DNA of 64,000 bases from Candidatus Obscuribacter sp. (GCA_016712465.1 JADJQZ010000001.1:4650001-4714000), one strand, 5' to 3'; positions 18,270-28,196 are shown, numbered from the stretch's first letter. Notes: a model not told the origin generated them from the sequence alone. A program made the numbers and translations.

Positions 18270-19277
18270 CTATTTAAGATCCAAATGAATAATTGCGGCT
18301 ATGGTGCAGGCATAGGCGAGAGCGCCAAATGCCAGATGCACCGGCTGCAGCCTGGCAAAAGTCAGAAGACCCAGGTAGACGGAAGCAGAAACGATGGCTA
18401 CCAGCCCAGAAAGCAGGGTGCCCGCATCCAACTGCCAGGCCGTGAAAGCCACACCGAAAGCCACCGGGAAGCAGCTCTGGAAAACCAGAGCCCCACTAAC
18501 GTTACCTAGAGCCATAGTGTCTTTGTTGGCTTTGAGCCAGAGCACGCTGTTAATCTTCTCAGGCAATTCCGTAGCCACCGGACAAATGATCAAAGAGAGC
18601 ACCAGGGGCGGAATATGGAAGTCATCGGAGAGATTCTGGATGGATTCGACAAAGAAATAGGCACCGCTGGAGATACCAGCGAGACCGAGAAAAATTTGCG
18701 GGACAATCAAACGCAGACGGTTGGAGCCAATCTTGGTGAGACGATCCAGGTAGAGAGTCTCGGGCGTCTCGCCCACCTCGCCTTCATGGCTAAAAGATTT
18801 ATATAAATAAAAGGGATAGAGAAGAACCAGCAGGGCGGCCATGGTCGGACGCCAGAAGCCGGTGGAAGGCAGAAAGGAGGCCGCCATGGCCAGAACGTAG
18901 GCGGCGATAAAAAATCGCAAATCCCTCTTGATTACACCCTTTTTAATTTCCAGTCCGGGCTTGCGACGACCGCTGCGGGTGAAGACCAGACAGGCCAGCC
19001 CACAAAGCCCAAGGGTGAGCGTGGATAGCATAAATGGCGCTCCGGCAATGGCGCCTATGCCCACTTCCGCACCGTGTTGCTTGCCGAAGAAGATGAGAGC
19101 TACCACAGGAATGAGAGTCTCCGGCAGAGCCGTGCCCACCGCCGCCAGGACACTGCCCACCACCCCTTCACTGAGCTGCAAACGCTGGCCCAGCCACTCG
19201 ATTCCATTTGTAAAGAGCTCGGAACAGAAGACTATGAAAATTAGAGTGAAGACGAGGATAACTAAGTCAAGGATCAC
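18270..19277 (-). CDS. Sodium/calcium exchanger-family membrane protein
   Basis: 335 residues with about ten hydrophobic segments in two inverted halves. The first half has the alpha-1 repeat 'SVLAAVGTALPETLIPVVAL' with the conserved Pro-Glu. The second has 'LIICPVATELPEKINSVLWLKANKDTMALGN', the alpha-2 repeat with its own Pro-Glu and Gly-Asn. These repeats form the ion-binding core of the CaCA superfamily (YrbG, NCX). It probably exchanges Ca2+ or another cation for Na+ or H+ across the inner membrane. Start at ATG or a nearby alternative. gatC is transcribed away from it 80 bp upstream. Confidence 0.85.
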   Translation of the reverse strand: MILDLVILVFTLIFIVFCSELFTNGIEWLGQRLQLSEGVVGSVLAAVGTALPETLIPVVALIFFGKQHGAEVGIGAIAGAPFMLSTLTLGLCGLACLVFTRSGRRKPGLEIKKGVIKRDLRFFIAAYVLAMAASFLPSTGFWRPTMAALLVLLYPFYLYKSFSHEGEVGETPETLYLDRLTKIGSNRLRLIVPQIFLGLAGISSGAYFFVESIQNLSDDFHIPPLVLSLIICPVATELPEKINSVLWLKANKDTMALGNVSGALVFQSCFPVAFGVAFTAWQLDAGTLLSGLVAIVSASVYLGLLTFARLQPVHLAFGALAYACTIAAIIHLDLK

Positions 19278-19357
19278 AGTTCACACCCGGGGTTCTTTCT
19301 GCGAGAATACCAGAAGTTTTGCTGGATGACCCGGCAAATTCCCGATAAACTCTAAAA

Positions 19358-19642
19358 ATGATATCCATCAAAGATGTACAACATGTGGCCAAATTAGCCA
19401 GGTTAAGCCTGACTGAAGACGAAAGCCGCCAATATGCTCAGCAGCTTTCCCGCATCATTGACTACTTTGATGAACTGAAGAGCGTCGACACCGAAGGAGT
19501 GGAGCCCATGTCCCACCCTATCGCCGCCGTCAATGTATTGCGGGAAGACGAAGTTCTGCCGGCGCTTCCCCGGGAAGTGCTCATGGCCAATGCCCCCCTC
19601 AGAGACGGTAACTTCTTCCGAGTGCCGAAGATAGGGGAATAG
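19358..19642 (+). CDS. gatC: Aspartyl/glutamyl-tRNA amidotransferase subunit C
   Basis: 94 residues, the usual size. It opens 'MISIKDVQHVAKLARLSLTEDE', the family signature, and has 'LSRIIDYFDELKSVDTEGVEPMSHP' and a final 'LRDGNFFRVPKI'. GatC wraps around GatA and stabilises the GatCAB enzyme, which converts mischarged Glu-tRNA(Gln) and Asp-tRNA(Asn) into the correct amidated forms. gatA and gatB are not in the window. The gap to pyrG (121 bp) contains an imperfect inverted repeat (19682-19689 with 19707-19714) but no clear terminator. Confidence 0.95.
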   Translation: MISIKDVQHVAKLARLSLTEDESRQYAQQLSRIIDYFDELKSVDTEGVEPMSHPIAAVNVLREDEVLPALPREVLMANAPLRDGNFFRVPKIGE

Positions 19643-19763
19643 TATCCATGAAGGCAAGCACTAGAAACGAACCGGGAGCGCCAAAACGGTGTAGCTCCCC
19701 CACCCCCCGTTTTGTCACCTTTTCTAACCACCAAGGCTCACATACGTTCAACAAGGAGGCAAT

Positions 19764-21473
19764 ATGAACACCAGATTTGTGTTTGTTACCGGCGGGGTGG
19801 TCTCGTCTTTAGGTAAAGGCATACTGGCGGCTTCCCTCGGTAGACTTCTGAGAGCCAGAGGCTTGTCGGCCAGCATTGTCAAACTCGACCCCTATTTGAA
19901 CGTTGATCCGGGCACAATGAGCCCCTACCAGCACGGCGAAGTATTCGTAACCGAAGACGGTGCCGAAACAGATCTCGACCTGGGACATTATGAGCGTTTC
20001 ATCAATGTCAATCTGGGACGCATGAATAACATCACGGCGGGTGCCATATATAAGAGCGTCCTTGAGAAGGAGAGGAAGGGCGACTATCTGGGCGGTACCG
20101 TACAGATGATTCCCCACGTCACCAATGAAATCAAAAACTTTCTTAGAAAGGGCGCCCTGGCCTCCAAAGCGCACGTTGTGATCGTAGAAGTAGGCGGCAC
20201 CGTCGGCGACATCGAAAGCCTCATCTTTCTGGAAGCAATCAGGCAGATGCGCAAGGACGTGGGCCGGGACAACTGCTGCTATATCCACGTCACCATGATT
20301 CCCAATCTCAAGACAACCAGCGAACTGAAGACCAAGCCTACCCAGCATTCAGTCGACACCCTGCGCAGTCGCGGTATTCAACCGGATATTCTGGCCTGCC
20401 GCACCGAGAAGAACATCGGCACCTCCATCAAAGAAAAACTTTCTCTTTTCACCGACGTAGATCCCAATTGCGTAATTCAATGCCGTGACGTAGAACACCT
20501 CTACGAAGTACCGCTTTGCCTGGAAGAAGAAGGACTGGCTGAGCGTGTACTGGAGAAACTGCGCCTGCCCAACACCGAACCGGATCTGGTGGCATGGAAG
20601 GAAATGCTTGAGCGCATCAAACATCCGGCCAAGAAAGTTACCGTGGCCATTGTCGGCAAATACGTCATGCTCTCCGATGCCTATATCTCGGTAGTGGAAT
20701 CCCTCAAACATGCCGGCGCCAAACTGCACACCCAGGTGAACATCAAATGGGTGCTTTCGGAAGACATCGAGAAACACTCGGCTGAAGCCTATCTCGCCGA
20801 TGTAGACGGTATTCTTGTGCCGGGCGGCTTCGGCGACCGGGGCATCGAGGGCAAGATTGCCGCCGCCGGCTACGCCCGCGAGCATAATATTCCCTTCCTG
20901 GGACTCTGCCTGGGCATGCAAATCGCCGTTATAGAATTCGCCCGCACTGTGGCCAAAATGGATAAGGCTCATTCCACCGAGTTTGATAGCGGAAGCCCCT
21001 TCCCCGTCATTGACTTGATGCCGGATCAGCACAATGTCACCCACAAGGGCGGCACCATGCGCCTGGGCCGCTACCCCTGCGTACTGAAGGCAGGCAGCAT
21101 CGCCGCCCGCGTTTATGGACAGACCGAGATCTCGGAAAGACACCGGCACCGCTATGAAGTCAACAATGCCTTGCGAGATGATCTCTCCAAGCACGGCCTT
21201 ATTTTCTCAGGACTCTCGCCGGACGAGAGACTGGTGGAAATGATCGAACTGCCCGGTCATCCGTACTTTGTCGCCTGCCAATTCCACCCCGAGCTGAAGA
21301 GCCGCCCCGATCAAGCGCATCCGCTCTTTGTCGGACTTGTGGAAGCGATGGTAAAAGAAGCCGACATGAAAGGCAGCGCCAATATAATCGCCGCCAAACC
21401 GGAAAAGGCCGAGAAGGCAGAATCGGGAAAGCCCGTCAATCCAGCCGGCAAGACAACCACCAATAAGGCCTAA
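19764..21473 (+). CDS. pyrG: CTP synthase
   Basis: 569 residues, with AAGGAGG six bases before the ATG. The synthetase domain begins 'TRFVFVTGGVVSSLGKGI' and includes 'DPYLNVDPGTMSPYQHGEVFVT'-type ligand sequence and 'GGTVGDIES'. The glutaminase domain from about residue 290 has the nucleophile loop 'LGLCLGMQ' and the His/Glu pair in 'CQFHPELKSRP'. The enzyme makes CTP from UTP, ATP and glutamine. Beyond the usual end, about 25 residues of Lys/Ala/Glu-rich tail are added. The stop codon overlaps the stop of the converging kinase gene by four bases. Confidence 0.98.
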   Translation: MNTRFVFVTGGVVSSLGKGILAASLGRLLRARGLSASIVKLDPYLNVDPGTMSPYQHGEVFVTEDGAETDLDLGHYERFINVNLGRMNNITAGAIYKSVLEKERKGDYLGGTVQMIPHVTNEIKNFLRKGALASKAHVVIVEVGGTVGDIESLIFLEAIRQMRKDVGRDNCCYIHVTMIPNLKTTSELKTKPTQHSVDTLRSRGIQPDILACRTEKNIGTSIKEKLSLFTDVDPNCVIQCRDVEHLYEVPLCLEEEGLAERVLEKLRLPNTEPDLVAWKEMLERIKHPAKKVTVAIVGKYVMLSDAYISVVESLKHAGAKLHTQVNIKWVLSEDIEKHSAEAYLADVDGILVPGGFGDRGIEGKIAAAGYAREHNIPFLGLCLGMQIAVIEFARTVAKMDKAHSTEFDSGSPFPVIDLMPDQHNVTHKGGTMRLGRYPCVLKAGSIAARVYGQTEISERHRHRYEVNNALRDDLSKHGLIFSGLSPDERLVEMIELPGHPYFVACQFHPELKSRPDQAHPLFVGLVEAMVKEADMKGSANIIAAKPEKAEKAESGKPVNPAGKTTTNKA

Positions 21474-23038
21474 CTCTGAGATTCCTTTTCTGAATCGGTC
21501 CTGGACAGATGCAGGTAGTTTTCAGAAAGTAATTGATAAATATGGGCGCTGGTCATGGTTTTAAGAGCCTGAGCCGGCTCAGAAGATAGCCTTGTGCCGG
21601 AAAAAATCACGTTTACGTCGGTGCCTTTTTCACCGGCGCGTATATCTATATTCATTTCAATAAATTCGAGACTCTCATAACTGCTGCCGTCATCCCGGTG
21701 ATAAATTTCCGGATAGTAGCAGCGGCCCTGCATCACACTACGATCGTTTTGTCGCAGCAAAATGGAAAAACCACCCCAGAAGCGTTCTATTCCCTTGAGG
21801 GGAAATCCACGACTGGGCAAGGTACTTATCAGTGACTCCACGGTCTCTATGTCGGCAAGTGTATGGCACTTGTAGCTGTTTTCTTCCAATCGCAGTCCTC
21901 TGTCGGCCTGAAAGAGCTTGTAAAACCCATAGGCCAGAGCAGAAAGAAGAAGCAGAGCCAGCATCAAATTGAGCGGCTCAGGCAAAGTGCGCGGAAACAA
22001 GCAAAAGAAGATTAGAACGGTTATGGCAATCCAGACTATCGACTGAGACCAGGCACCACCGGTAGTAGTCGACTTCGCCACGGTTGCTTGCAAGTGACTG
22101 CCCTCCTGATTGCCGGAGGTAATCCGCTCCAGATCACTTAGCAAGGCTTGCACCGTGGAGTAGCGCGCGGAAGGCTCCTTGGCAAGGCATTTAAAGACTA
22201 CTGCCTTGAGCGACTCCGGCAAAAGCAGGCCCGTGTGAAAGGGCGCCGGAGGGCTGGAAATCTGAGCCAGAAGCAACTTCAACTGGTTCTCCGCCTGCTC
22301 CTGGAAAGGACTGACTCCGCTCAGACACTCATACATGACGCAACCAAGGGCGTAGATATCACATCTGCCGTCAATTTTTTCGCCCTTGCACTGCTCGGGA
22401 CTCATGTAGAGAGGACTACCGAAGAACTCTCCGGTTTGAGTGAGGGTCATGGCATCGCGTCCCTCTACAGCCTGCACTTTGGCAATGCCGAAGTCCACCA
22501 GTTTGATGCGATAAACACCATCAATCTGACTTAGGAAGATATTGCCGGGCTTGAGATCGCGATGCACAATTCCAGCCTCATGTACGGCGGCAAGAGCTTC
22601 GGCGATTTGACAAAAGAGATTTAATGACTGTGCCAGGTCAAGGGTTCCCTTCCGCTCGAGATAGGCAGCCAGAGTTTCCCCGCTTAAATGCTCCATGCTC
22701 AAATAAGGCAAGCCATCATTAGTGGTGCCAAACCCGTAAATCGTTACAAGGGAAGGATGCTTGAGAGATGAAACAGCTTTCGCTTCCTGCTCGAAGCGCC
22801 TCACAGCAGCCGCGTCTCGACAAAGAGCGCGCTTCAAAACCTTGACGGCCATTACCGCCTTCAACTCCCGATCGAAGACTTGCCAAACTACACCCATGCC
22901 GCCTTCGCCAAGCAAGTTCTGCACTTCGTAGCGGACACCGAGCAAGGGCAGTTCCGGAGGTTCAGAAGAGGACGCAGTTAAAAAAAGCGACGACTCGCCG
23001 CTCAACTCTTCATTCACCTTCAGCGGTTTCTCTTCCAA
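21470..23038 (-). CDS. Eukaryotic-type serine/threonine protein kinase with C-terminal membrane segments
   Basis: 522 residues. The kinase domain spans about 36-310: glycine loop 'LLGEGGMGVVWQ', catalytic Lys66 in 'MAVKVLK', 'HRDLKPGNIF' (159-168), DFG at 182-184, activation segment ending 'GSPLYMSPEQ'. All catalytic residues are present. Two adjacent hydrophobic segments at about 335-380 form a membrane hairpin, and a ~130-residue domain of unknown type follows. The start is a TTG (23036-23038) with a GAGG-like site upstream. GTG at codon 8 is an alternative. Such PknB-like kinases act in signalling. The 24-bp gap to the secreted protein gene upstream suggests a shared transcript. Confidence 0.93.
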   Translation of the reverse strand: MEEKPLKVNEELSGESSLFLTASSSEPPELPLLGVRYEVQNLLGEGGMGVVWQVFDRELKAVMAVKVLKRALCRDAAAVRRFEQEAKAVSSLKHPSLVTIYGFGTTNDGLPYLSMEHLSGETLAAYLERKGTLDLAQSLNLFCQIAEALAAVHEAGIVHRDLKPGNIFLSQIDGVYRIKLVDFGIAKVQAVEGRDAMTLTQTGEFFGSPLYMSPEQCKGEKIDGRCDIYALGCVMYECLSGVSPFQEQAENQLKLLLAQISSPPAPFHTGLLLPESLKAVVFKCLAKEPSARYSTVQALLSDLERITSGNQEGSHLQATVAKSTTTGGAWSQSIVWIAITVLIFFCLFPRTLPEPLNLMLALLLLSALAYGFYKLFQADRGLRLEENSYKCHTLADIETVESLISTLPSRGFPLKGIERFWGGFSILLRQNDRSVMQGRCYYPEIYHRDDGSSYESLEFIEMNIDIRAGEKGTDVNVIFSGTRLSSEPAQALKTMTSAHIYQLLSENYLHLSRTDSEKESQS

Positions 23039-23062
23039 CTGATCTGCCTCGACAGGCTAGGG

Positions 23063-23536
23063 CTAGCGGCTGCCCTGAAAGTCTTTCACGAATTCGGCCA
23101 GCAGTTCTTTCAAGGCCGCATTGGTATTACCGGCCGGACAAAGGGTACCAATTTTATAGGTGACCGTATCAAAGGTAACAGCCTCCAGACGGCTCAAGCG
23201 AGCTTTCTGCTCCAGAGAGATACCCACCCAGTTTTTACCTTCCTCACGCTTCTCATCCACATAGACTTTGAGGCGTCCCTCATTGTCATTGAGGAGGACT
23301 TTACCATCGCTTTTGAGATCGACTGACTTTGTAGCCACCTTCAAATCTTTCATAGCCGGTGCCACTTGCTTGCCCAGGGCGCCGGTGGGATCGTAAGCGA
23401 TGCCGTATCTGAGAGAGTTCAAACCGGTCAAACTCTTCTTTTGCCACGGCTCGGCAGATACCTTTACTTGCGCCTGTGCAGCAGCCGCGAAAGCAAACAG
23501 CGCCAGGCTGAGTGAACACACCCGTATAGATTTCAA
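23063..23536 (-). CDS. Secreted protein of unknown function, 157 residues
   Basis: Clear signal peptide at residues 1-22 (basic start, Leu/Ala/Phe core, 'AAAAQAQ' cleavage region). The mature part has alternating beta-like segments and two stretches, 'LSRLEAVTFDTVTYKIGTLC' and 'LKELLAEFVKDFQG', but no motif I know. A ribosome binding site (AGGAG) precedes the ATG. It lies immediately upstream of the Ser/Thr kinase on the same strand and could share a transcript with it. Confidence 0.7.
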   Translation of the reverse strand: MKSIRVCSLSLALFAFAAAAQAQVKVSAEPWQKKSLTGLNSLRYGIAYDPTGALGKQVAPAMKDLKVATKSVDLKSDGKVLLNDNEGRLKVYVDEKREEGKNWVGISLEQKARLSRLEAVTFDTVTYKIGTLCPAGNTNAALKELLAEFVKDFQGSR

Positions 23537-23597
23537 GACGTTTCTCCTGAGGTAACTGTCGTATTCTACAGGAATCGAAGCAAATTAACGGAGCCGG

Positions 23598-24134
23598 CTA
23601 GCCCCACAGCGCTGAGGCTTTCTGCATTTTAGTCGTCGCCGCCACATAAAGGGGATGACGGGGCTGCCTGCGTTCGGTCAGCCCCAGCATCAGACAGCGC
23701 TCCCTCTTGAGCAGTTTCAAAACACTCTCAATGCGCGCCTTATCGACAAGAGCCTGGTTGCCCCAGGCTAACAGGGTTGAGCGGGAGAGTCTCTGACTGA
23801 GTTCGATATAGGCATCGTTGTTGCGACCGTAAAGACGTCCCACCGGGTCACGAGCCGCAAACAATTCTCGCGGATAGGGCGTCAGATATGCGTAAAGATT
23901 GGCTACTATCAAGCCGTCATAACCATTGCTGCGGGTGAGGCGCACACAACTGGCAATAGTCGGATCATCAGAATCGGCATCGGCCAGAGATGGATTGAGC
24001 ATGATGATGGAGAGGACGTTTTCACCTGTGCCGGAAAGATTTCGCCAGAGCAAATAGCGATAGCGACCGCTCTTATCAAAAATAGCACCATCGCCGCAAG
24101 GGGGGGACGGCAAGCTAGCTTGCGCCACTGCCAT
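23598..24134 (-). CDS. DUF1643 domain protein
   Basis: 178 residues from the ATG at 24134 ('MAVAQASLPSPPCG'). A longer version from 24167 would run deeper into the corA reading frame. The DUF1643 signature is plain: 'FDKSGRYRYLLWR', 'IIMLNPSLADADSDDPTI.SC', 'SNGYDGLIVANLYAY' and 'LAWGN'. The family is widespread and uncharacterised. Its conserved NPS.A and LAWGN blocks suggest a catalytic pocket. The start overlaps the end of the corA locus by 20 bp on the same strand, implying translational coupling. A run of seven G (seven C on the coding strand) lies within the first 12 codons. Confidence 0.78.
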   Translation of the reverse strand: MAVAQASLPSPPCGDGAIFDKSGRYRYLLWRNLSGTGENVLSIIMLNPSLADADSDDPTIASCVRLTRSNGYDGLIVANLYAYLTPYPRELFAARDPVGRLYGRNNDAYIELSQRLSRSTLLAWGNQALVDKARIESVLKLLKRERCLMLGLTERRQPRHPLYVAATTKMQKASALWG

Positions 24135-25289
24135 TAGCCTTGTCCGACGGGGCCGGCGGCGGAACATTCGACGGAATAATGGTGGAACCTTCCAATTGCT
24201 TGAGCGGCTTCAAGATGAACATAAAGAGTGCTGCCGACAACGCCACCATCAAGACCAGAGCCAGAGGATATCCGAAATACCAGTTCAGTTCAGGCATGTT
24301 ATACGGCGAACTATCGGGATTGAAGTTCATACCATAGATACCAGCCACCAGAGTTGGTGGCGCACAAATAGTGGTAATGACGGTAAGAACTTTCATGACT
24401 TCCGACAGCCGGTTCGACATGCTTGATAGATACACATCCATCAGATCGGAACAAAGTTCACGGTAAGTATCGATAAAGTCAGTAATTTGCACGACGTGAT
24501 CATGACTGTCGCGTAAGTGTAAGAGCGTATCGGGGGTAAAAAGGCAGGGCTGGAGCGCATCATTGAACTCACAGCCTCCCGCAAGGGGAAGAGGGCCCGG
24601 CGCATGGTAAGCAGTTCTCTTTTGATCATGTGCAAGGAACTGACTGTCTTCTTGTCAGGGCGATCAAGAATCGCATCCTCGAGATTTTCCAGCTTTTCAC
24701 CAAAATATTCCAGCACCGGAAAATACAGGTCGATGATACTATCAATGATGGCATAAGCCAGATAGTCGGCACCGGAGGAGCGCAGCCGCCCCTGTGCCTT
24801 TCTGATGCGTTCCAGGACAGGCTTGGTGGCATCGATGGGGCCTTCCTGAAAGGTCAGTACCACATTCTTATTGAAATAGAGGCTGACTTGCTCTTGCATA
24901 AGCTCGCCCTTAGCTTCCATCATATGGGCGATAAAGAAGCAACAGTCATCGAAGGTTTCATATTTAGCACGCTGGTGCACGGTGACAATGTCTTCCAGAG
25001 CCAGGGGGTGGATCTTGAACAAGTCGCCAAGCCACTTGATCTTCTTGGAGCTGCCCAACCCTTCCACATTTACCCAGACCACGGGCCACTTCTCAAGCTG
25101 TGATACGACCCTGGTCATCTCCACATTGTGCTCTTCTAAAAGCTTTTCACCGTCATAACAGACCAGCGTTATCTCAGACTGGGAAGCCTCAGGGTCGAAG
25201 GTGAGCGCCTCGGGGTCCATCCCAGCCACCATATACGGTATCGTCATCGTAGTCCGAATCGATTTACGAATTGTCTTGCGATGAGTCAC
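24115..25289 (-). pseudogene. corA: CorA-family magnesium/cobalt transporter, frameshifted
   Basis: Two overlapping frames together give one CorA. The first (25289 down to about 24537) carries the cytosolic domain: 'WPVVWVNVEGL', 'IHPLALEDIVTVHQRAKYE', 'DYLAYAIIDSIIDLYFPVLE', 'RELLTMRRALFPLREAVSSMMR'. The reading continues in the second frame with 'TPDTLLHLRDSHDHVVQI', the stalk helix and two membrane segments with the pore motif YGMNF. The switch lies at a T5 run on the coding strand (GCC TTT TTA CCC) and requires one extra base, or a -1 slip. The protein would be about 390 residues, normal for the family. Everything else is intact, so this is a recent mutation, a programmed frameshift or a sequence error. 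Start is GTG 25289. Confidence 0.85.
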
Positions 25290-25467
25290 TGGGCTCTCCG
25301 GTTTACGATTGCACTGGTCTGGAAGTAACGCTGCGTTAAGATTAATATAGAAAGGGTCCGAGAAGCAAGTCTATCGCCGGTAAGTTGGGCAACTTAGGAC
25401 ATAAATGCGGTAGCAAATGTGCTAATCTGCCTGAGACCATGCTTCTGTTTTAATCAGGACCGCGAAC

Positions 25468-26217
25468 ATGACCACCCCACTTGCCAGTGTCGGCTTTAAG
25501 GTTTTTAGCTCGGAAGAAGCTATGCAACTAGCTTCCGTTGTGGCGCAGCGGGGCGAACGTGTGGGCACCGCTCTGGGCAGCTATATGGTGCTCAAGACCG
25601 GCACCAGGTCACAGCTCTGGGCCAAGCTCGACGAAGAGAACCGTCCCTATTCCATCTGTCCTCACTTCGAGGGCGATTCGCGCAACCCAGTGCTTTTGGC
25701 TCAGCGCATCAAGTACAACAACAAACCTCTTGACGGGCGCTACCTGGCCTGGATGAATCCGAACGGCAATACACCTGGTTTCGGTCCCCCCGGGGAATAT
25801 ACAATCATTTTCGAATGCCCAAATTTTGCTTACTACAACTTTGTGGAAATACCCTGCAACGTCACGGTTCAGTTGGCGGCTGCAGCCAGAGAGGTAAGCC
25901 TCTATAACTCCGTAGAGGAATACAACTATAAGCAAGACAAAATCTGCCCGGTGGGCTCTGTAATAGGCTCGGCGGCCAATGCCGGTGCCACTCCGGCCTA
26001 TTTACCGGAAGCCTATATCTGCGGCGTGGTGGAGCGCACCCAGGTTTTCGAGAATCCCTTTACGCACTACTACTTTCAATGGGCGCTGGTGACAGTCGGC
26101 AATGTCCAATTTGATGTCTGCATAGACGCAGCCACCCTGGAAGTTCCCATGGTAGCAGGGGGAGTGGTAGCCGGTGATTTCCACTTATCCGGTCAACTTA
26201 TTCTTGACGGGGCGTAA
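25468..26217 (+). CDS. Hypothetical protein, 249 residues
   Basis: ATG start shortly after 'AGGACCGCGAAC'. There is no signal peptide or membrane segment. The N-terminal half mentions 'LAKLDEENRPYSICPHFEGDSRNP' and the second half is rich in aromatic beta-like segments ('YTIIFECPNFAYYNF', 'YYFQWALVTVGNVQFDVCI') with six Cys. I do not recognise the family. It converges with the frameshifted gene at 26226-27552. Confidence 0.6.
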   Translation: MTTPLASVGFKVFSSEEAMQLASVVAQRGERVGTALGSYMVLKTGTRSQLWAKLDEENRPYSICPHFEGDSRNPVLLAQRIKYNNKPLDGRYLAWMNPNGNTPGFGPPGEYTIIFECPNFAYYNFVEIPCNVTVQLAAAAREVSLYNSVEEYNYKQDKICPVGSVIGSAANAGATPAYLPEAYICGVVERTQVFENPFTHYYFQWALVTVGNVQFDVCIDAATLEVPMVAGGVVAGDFHLSGQLILDGA

Positions 26218-26225
26218 GCCTGGCT

Positions 26226-27552
26226 CTAGGTTTCGTGACTGGAGCGGTGATCAAGAGAACGCCAGATAGAAAGGGCCCAGGGCTGTTCATCTTCCTCTTC
26301 GAAACATATGGTGACCTGGGCAAAAGTACCGGACGCCGCCGACACGCCCCGCAGCATCCAGAAAGTAGCGTCCTCTTCTTCGATCTTTTCAAAGAAAGCC
26401 CGCCCCAGCACTTTGCCCTTTTCATAGCTGATGGGATCATCAATGACCCTTATTTTGCGCAGAATCTCGGCGGCATCAAGGGTGTTACCGCTCGAGTCGG
26501 TAGCCGACATGCAGGTTACCCTCACATTTCGAGTTTCATCGTAAGCCAGGAAAGTCTGACCTTCTTCCAGCTCTTCCACAAAGGTACCGGGAATTGCAAC
26601 CGACCAGCCGCCGCCCAGGTTCTTGCGTACATCAAAACGCCTGTAGCCCACCAGGGAAAGCCGACCGAAAGCCAGATCGGACTTGTCGGCCATTTCTTCA
26701 ACGAAGTCGGTAAGCTCATAATTAGTGCCCAGAAAATCTATGATTTGCGACCATTCCCGCCAGGGAAACTCTAGATCAGGATCAAGAGAATAGGCACTGT
26801 CAAGATGACGCAAAATCGTCTCCAGCAATTCTGCTTCCGTCTCCGTGAGCGGCTCGCGCCAGCGCAGGGAATTCCACATATAGCAAAGTGCTCGGCCCAG
26901 GTGATATTCGGCACCATGGCCGTCTTCCCACCAGGGAAAAATATCCCGCCCCAGGGAAGGTTCTTTTATGACAGCCTGCAGCCAGCGCATGTCACGGGGT
27001 CCGAGCTGGGTCAAAATGGGCTCGGTTACATCAAACTGATGACCATCGAAAGGCATGGCTAGATGGAACTTGGCCCCTTCCTTGGAAAGCTCCAGCACAC
27101 GTTTACTGAGGGCCCCCATCCAGCGATTGAACTCTTCGTAAAGCCGGGCTTTGTCACCGGTCTCAAAATAGCCTGTTTCATCCAGGCAATCGGATTCTTC
27201 TTCGGCGTACCAGTCTAAGCCGTAAAACTGCCCAAGCTTGCGCAAAAGGTCACAAATAAAGATGTGATAGCCGGGGCCGGGCCGAGGAAGTGGCAGCGGC
27301 AACCAGAAGCTCATCATCAGCCAGAGGGGAAAGCATTATCGGTTCGGCCCCCGGATGCAACAAAAGCATCAGACAGGGATTACCTTCATCGTCCTCGGTC
27401 CACTGAGACCATTCCATCTCATCAAAAGCAACGTTGGAGATCCAGCGTTCAAATTCTTCCAGCTTGCCGCGATCGAAAACTGGTAAGGAAACCTCTTCCC
27501 CATCCTTATTCTTAGGGGAAAACCTGCCTTTTAGATACAAACCAAGACTCAT
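26226..27552 (-). pseudogene. Hypothetical protein gene split by a frameshift
   Basis: A first frame starts at ATG 27552 (GGAGG just upstream) and ends out of frame at 27250. A second frame continues to 26226. The first reads well up to '...DDELLVAAATSSARP' and the second reads well from 'GYHIFICDLLRKLGQFYGLDW'. Their overlapping ends (SHLYL; MMSFWLPLPLP) look like noise. Deleting one C from the run of four in CGGCCCCGGC (about 27280-27290) joins them as 'SARPGYHIFIC'. The product would be about 440 residues, acidic and soluble, with no motif I know. Relative order on the strand places it downstream of nothing obvious. It may be expressed if the extra base is a sequence error. Confidence 0.65.
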
Positions 27553-27713
27553 GACACCTCCAACCCCTGGCATTCTACTACTTCAGCTCTCAGGCGCACA
27601 GGCATGGCGCCAGATTTGGCAGCCCCCCCCCTTGGCAAGGCGATTTTTCCGAGCCTCCTAATTCCCCTTACCTTCCGGTTGAGTCCCACGTTACCCAGGG
27701 AGAAAAGAGAACA

Positions 27714-28196
27714 ATGTCCGCCCTCAAGAATGCCGCCGTACTAGCAGTCGCCCTAAGCCTCCTGGTCATAAAGCAGGCACAGGCCGCCCCGACCATCGAA
27801 GAAAAGACGGCGGGAACCAGCTATATGGACGAAATCCTGCGAGCCGAGCCTTACAAACCGGCTCAAGCTCCGGCTCTAAACGCGGAAGAAGGTGAAAGCG
27901 ACAGAGTCAGTGTCAATCTGCGCGCCGACGGCACCACGGTGGAAACAGTAAGCGGAAACTGGGGACGCATAGTCACGGAAAAGCCTCTTTCCACAACTAG
28001 CGGGCTTGTGAAGAGAGAAACTACTGAACTGAAGAAATCGCCCCTGCCCGGTCTCAAACGCACCATCATTGAAGACTACGGAAACGGCTCTCAAAAAGTC
28101 ATCTCAATATATGAAGACGGCAATATAGAAACGATCACCTACAAACAGGGAGCCAAAGTGCATGTCTCTATGAAGGCGGCATCACACTCAAGCTAG
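27714..28196 (+). CDS. Secreted protein of unknown function, 160 residues
   Basis: Signal peptide at about 1-25 (cleavage near 'AQAA'). The mature part contains two similar beta-rich segments, 'VSVNLRADGTTVETVSGNW' and 'GSQKVISIYEDGNIETITY', which look like short strand-turn-strand repeats. A weak Shine-Dalgarno (GGGAGAAAAGA) precedes the ATG. A run of nine C lies about 85 bp upstream. The 3' end overlaps the converging phosphatase gene by 29 bp. Confidence 0.65.
   Translation: MSALKNAAVLAVALSLLVIKQAQAAPTIEEKTAGTSYMDEILRAEPYKPAQAPALNAEEGESDRVSVNLRADGTTVETVSGNWGRIVTEKPLSTTSGLVKRETTELKKSPLPGLKRTIIEDYGNGSQKVISIYEDGNIETITYKQGAKVHVSMKAASHSS

Noticed and set aside
19682..19714. Attenuator for pyrG
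   Set aside because: The inverted repeat has a 17-nt loop, weak pairing and no clear T-run, and no leader ORF is associated.
27623..27631. C9 run as a phase-variation switch
   Set aside because: It lies in an intergenic gap about 85 bp upstream of a secreted-protein gene. No promoter spacing effect can be shown from sequence.
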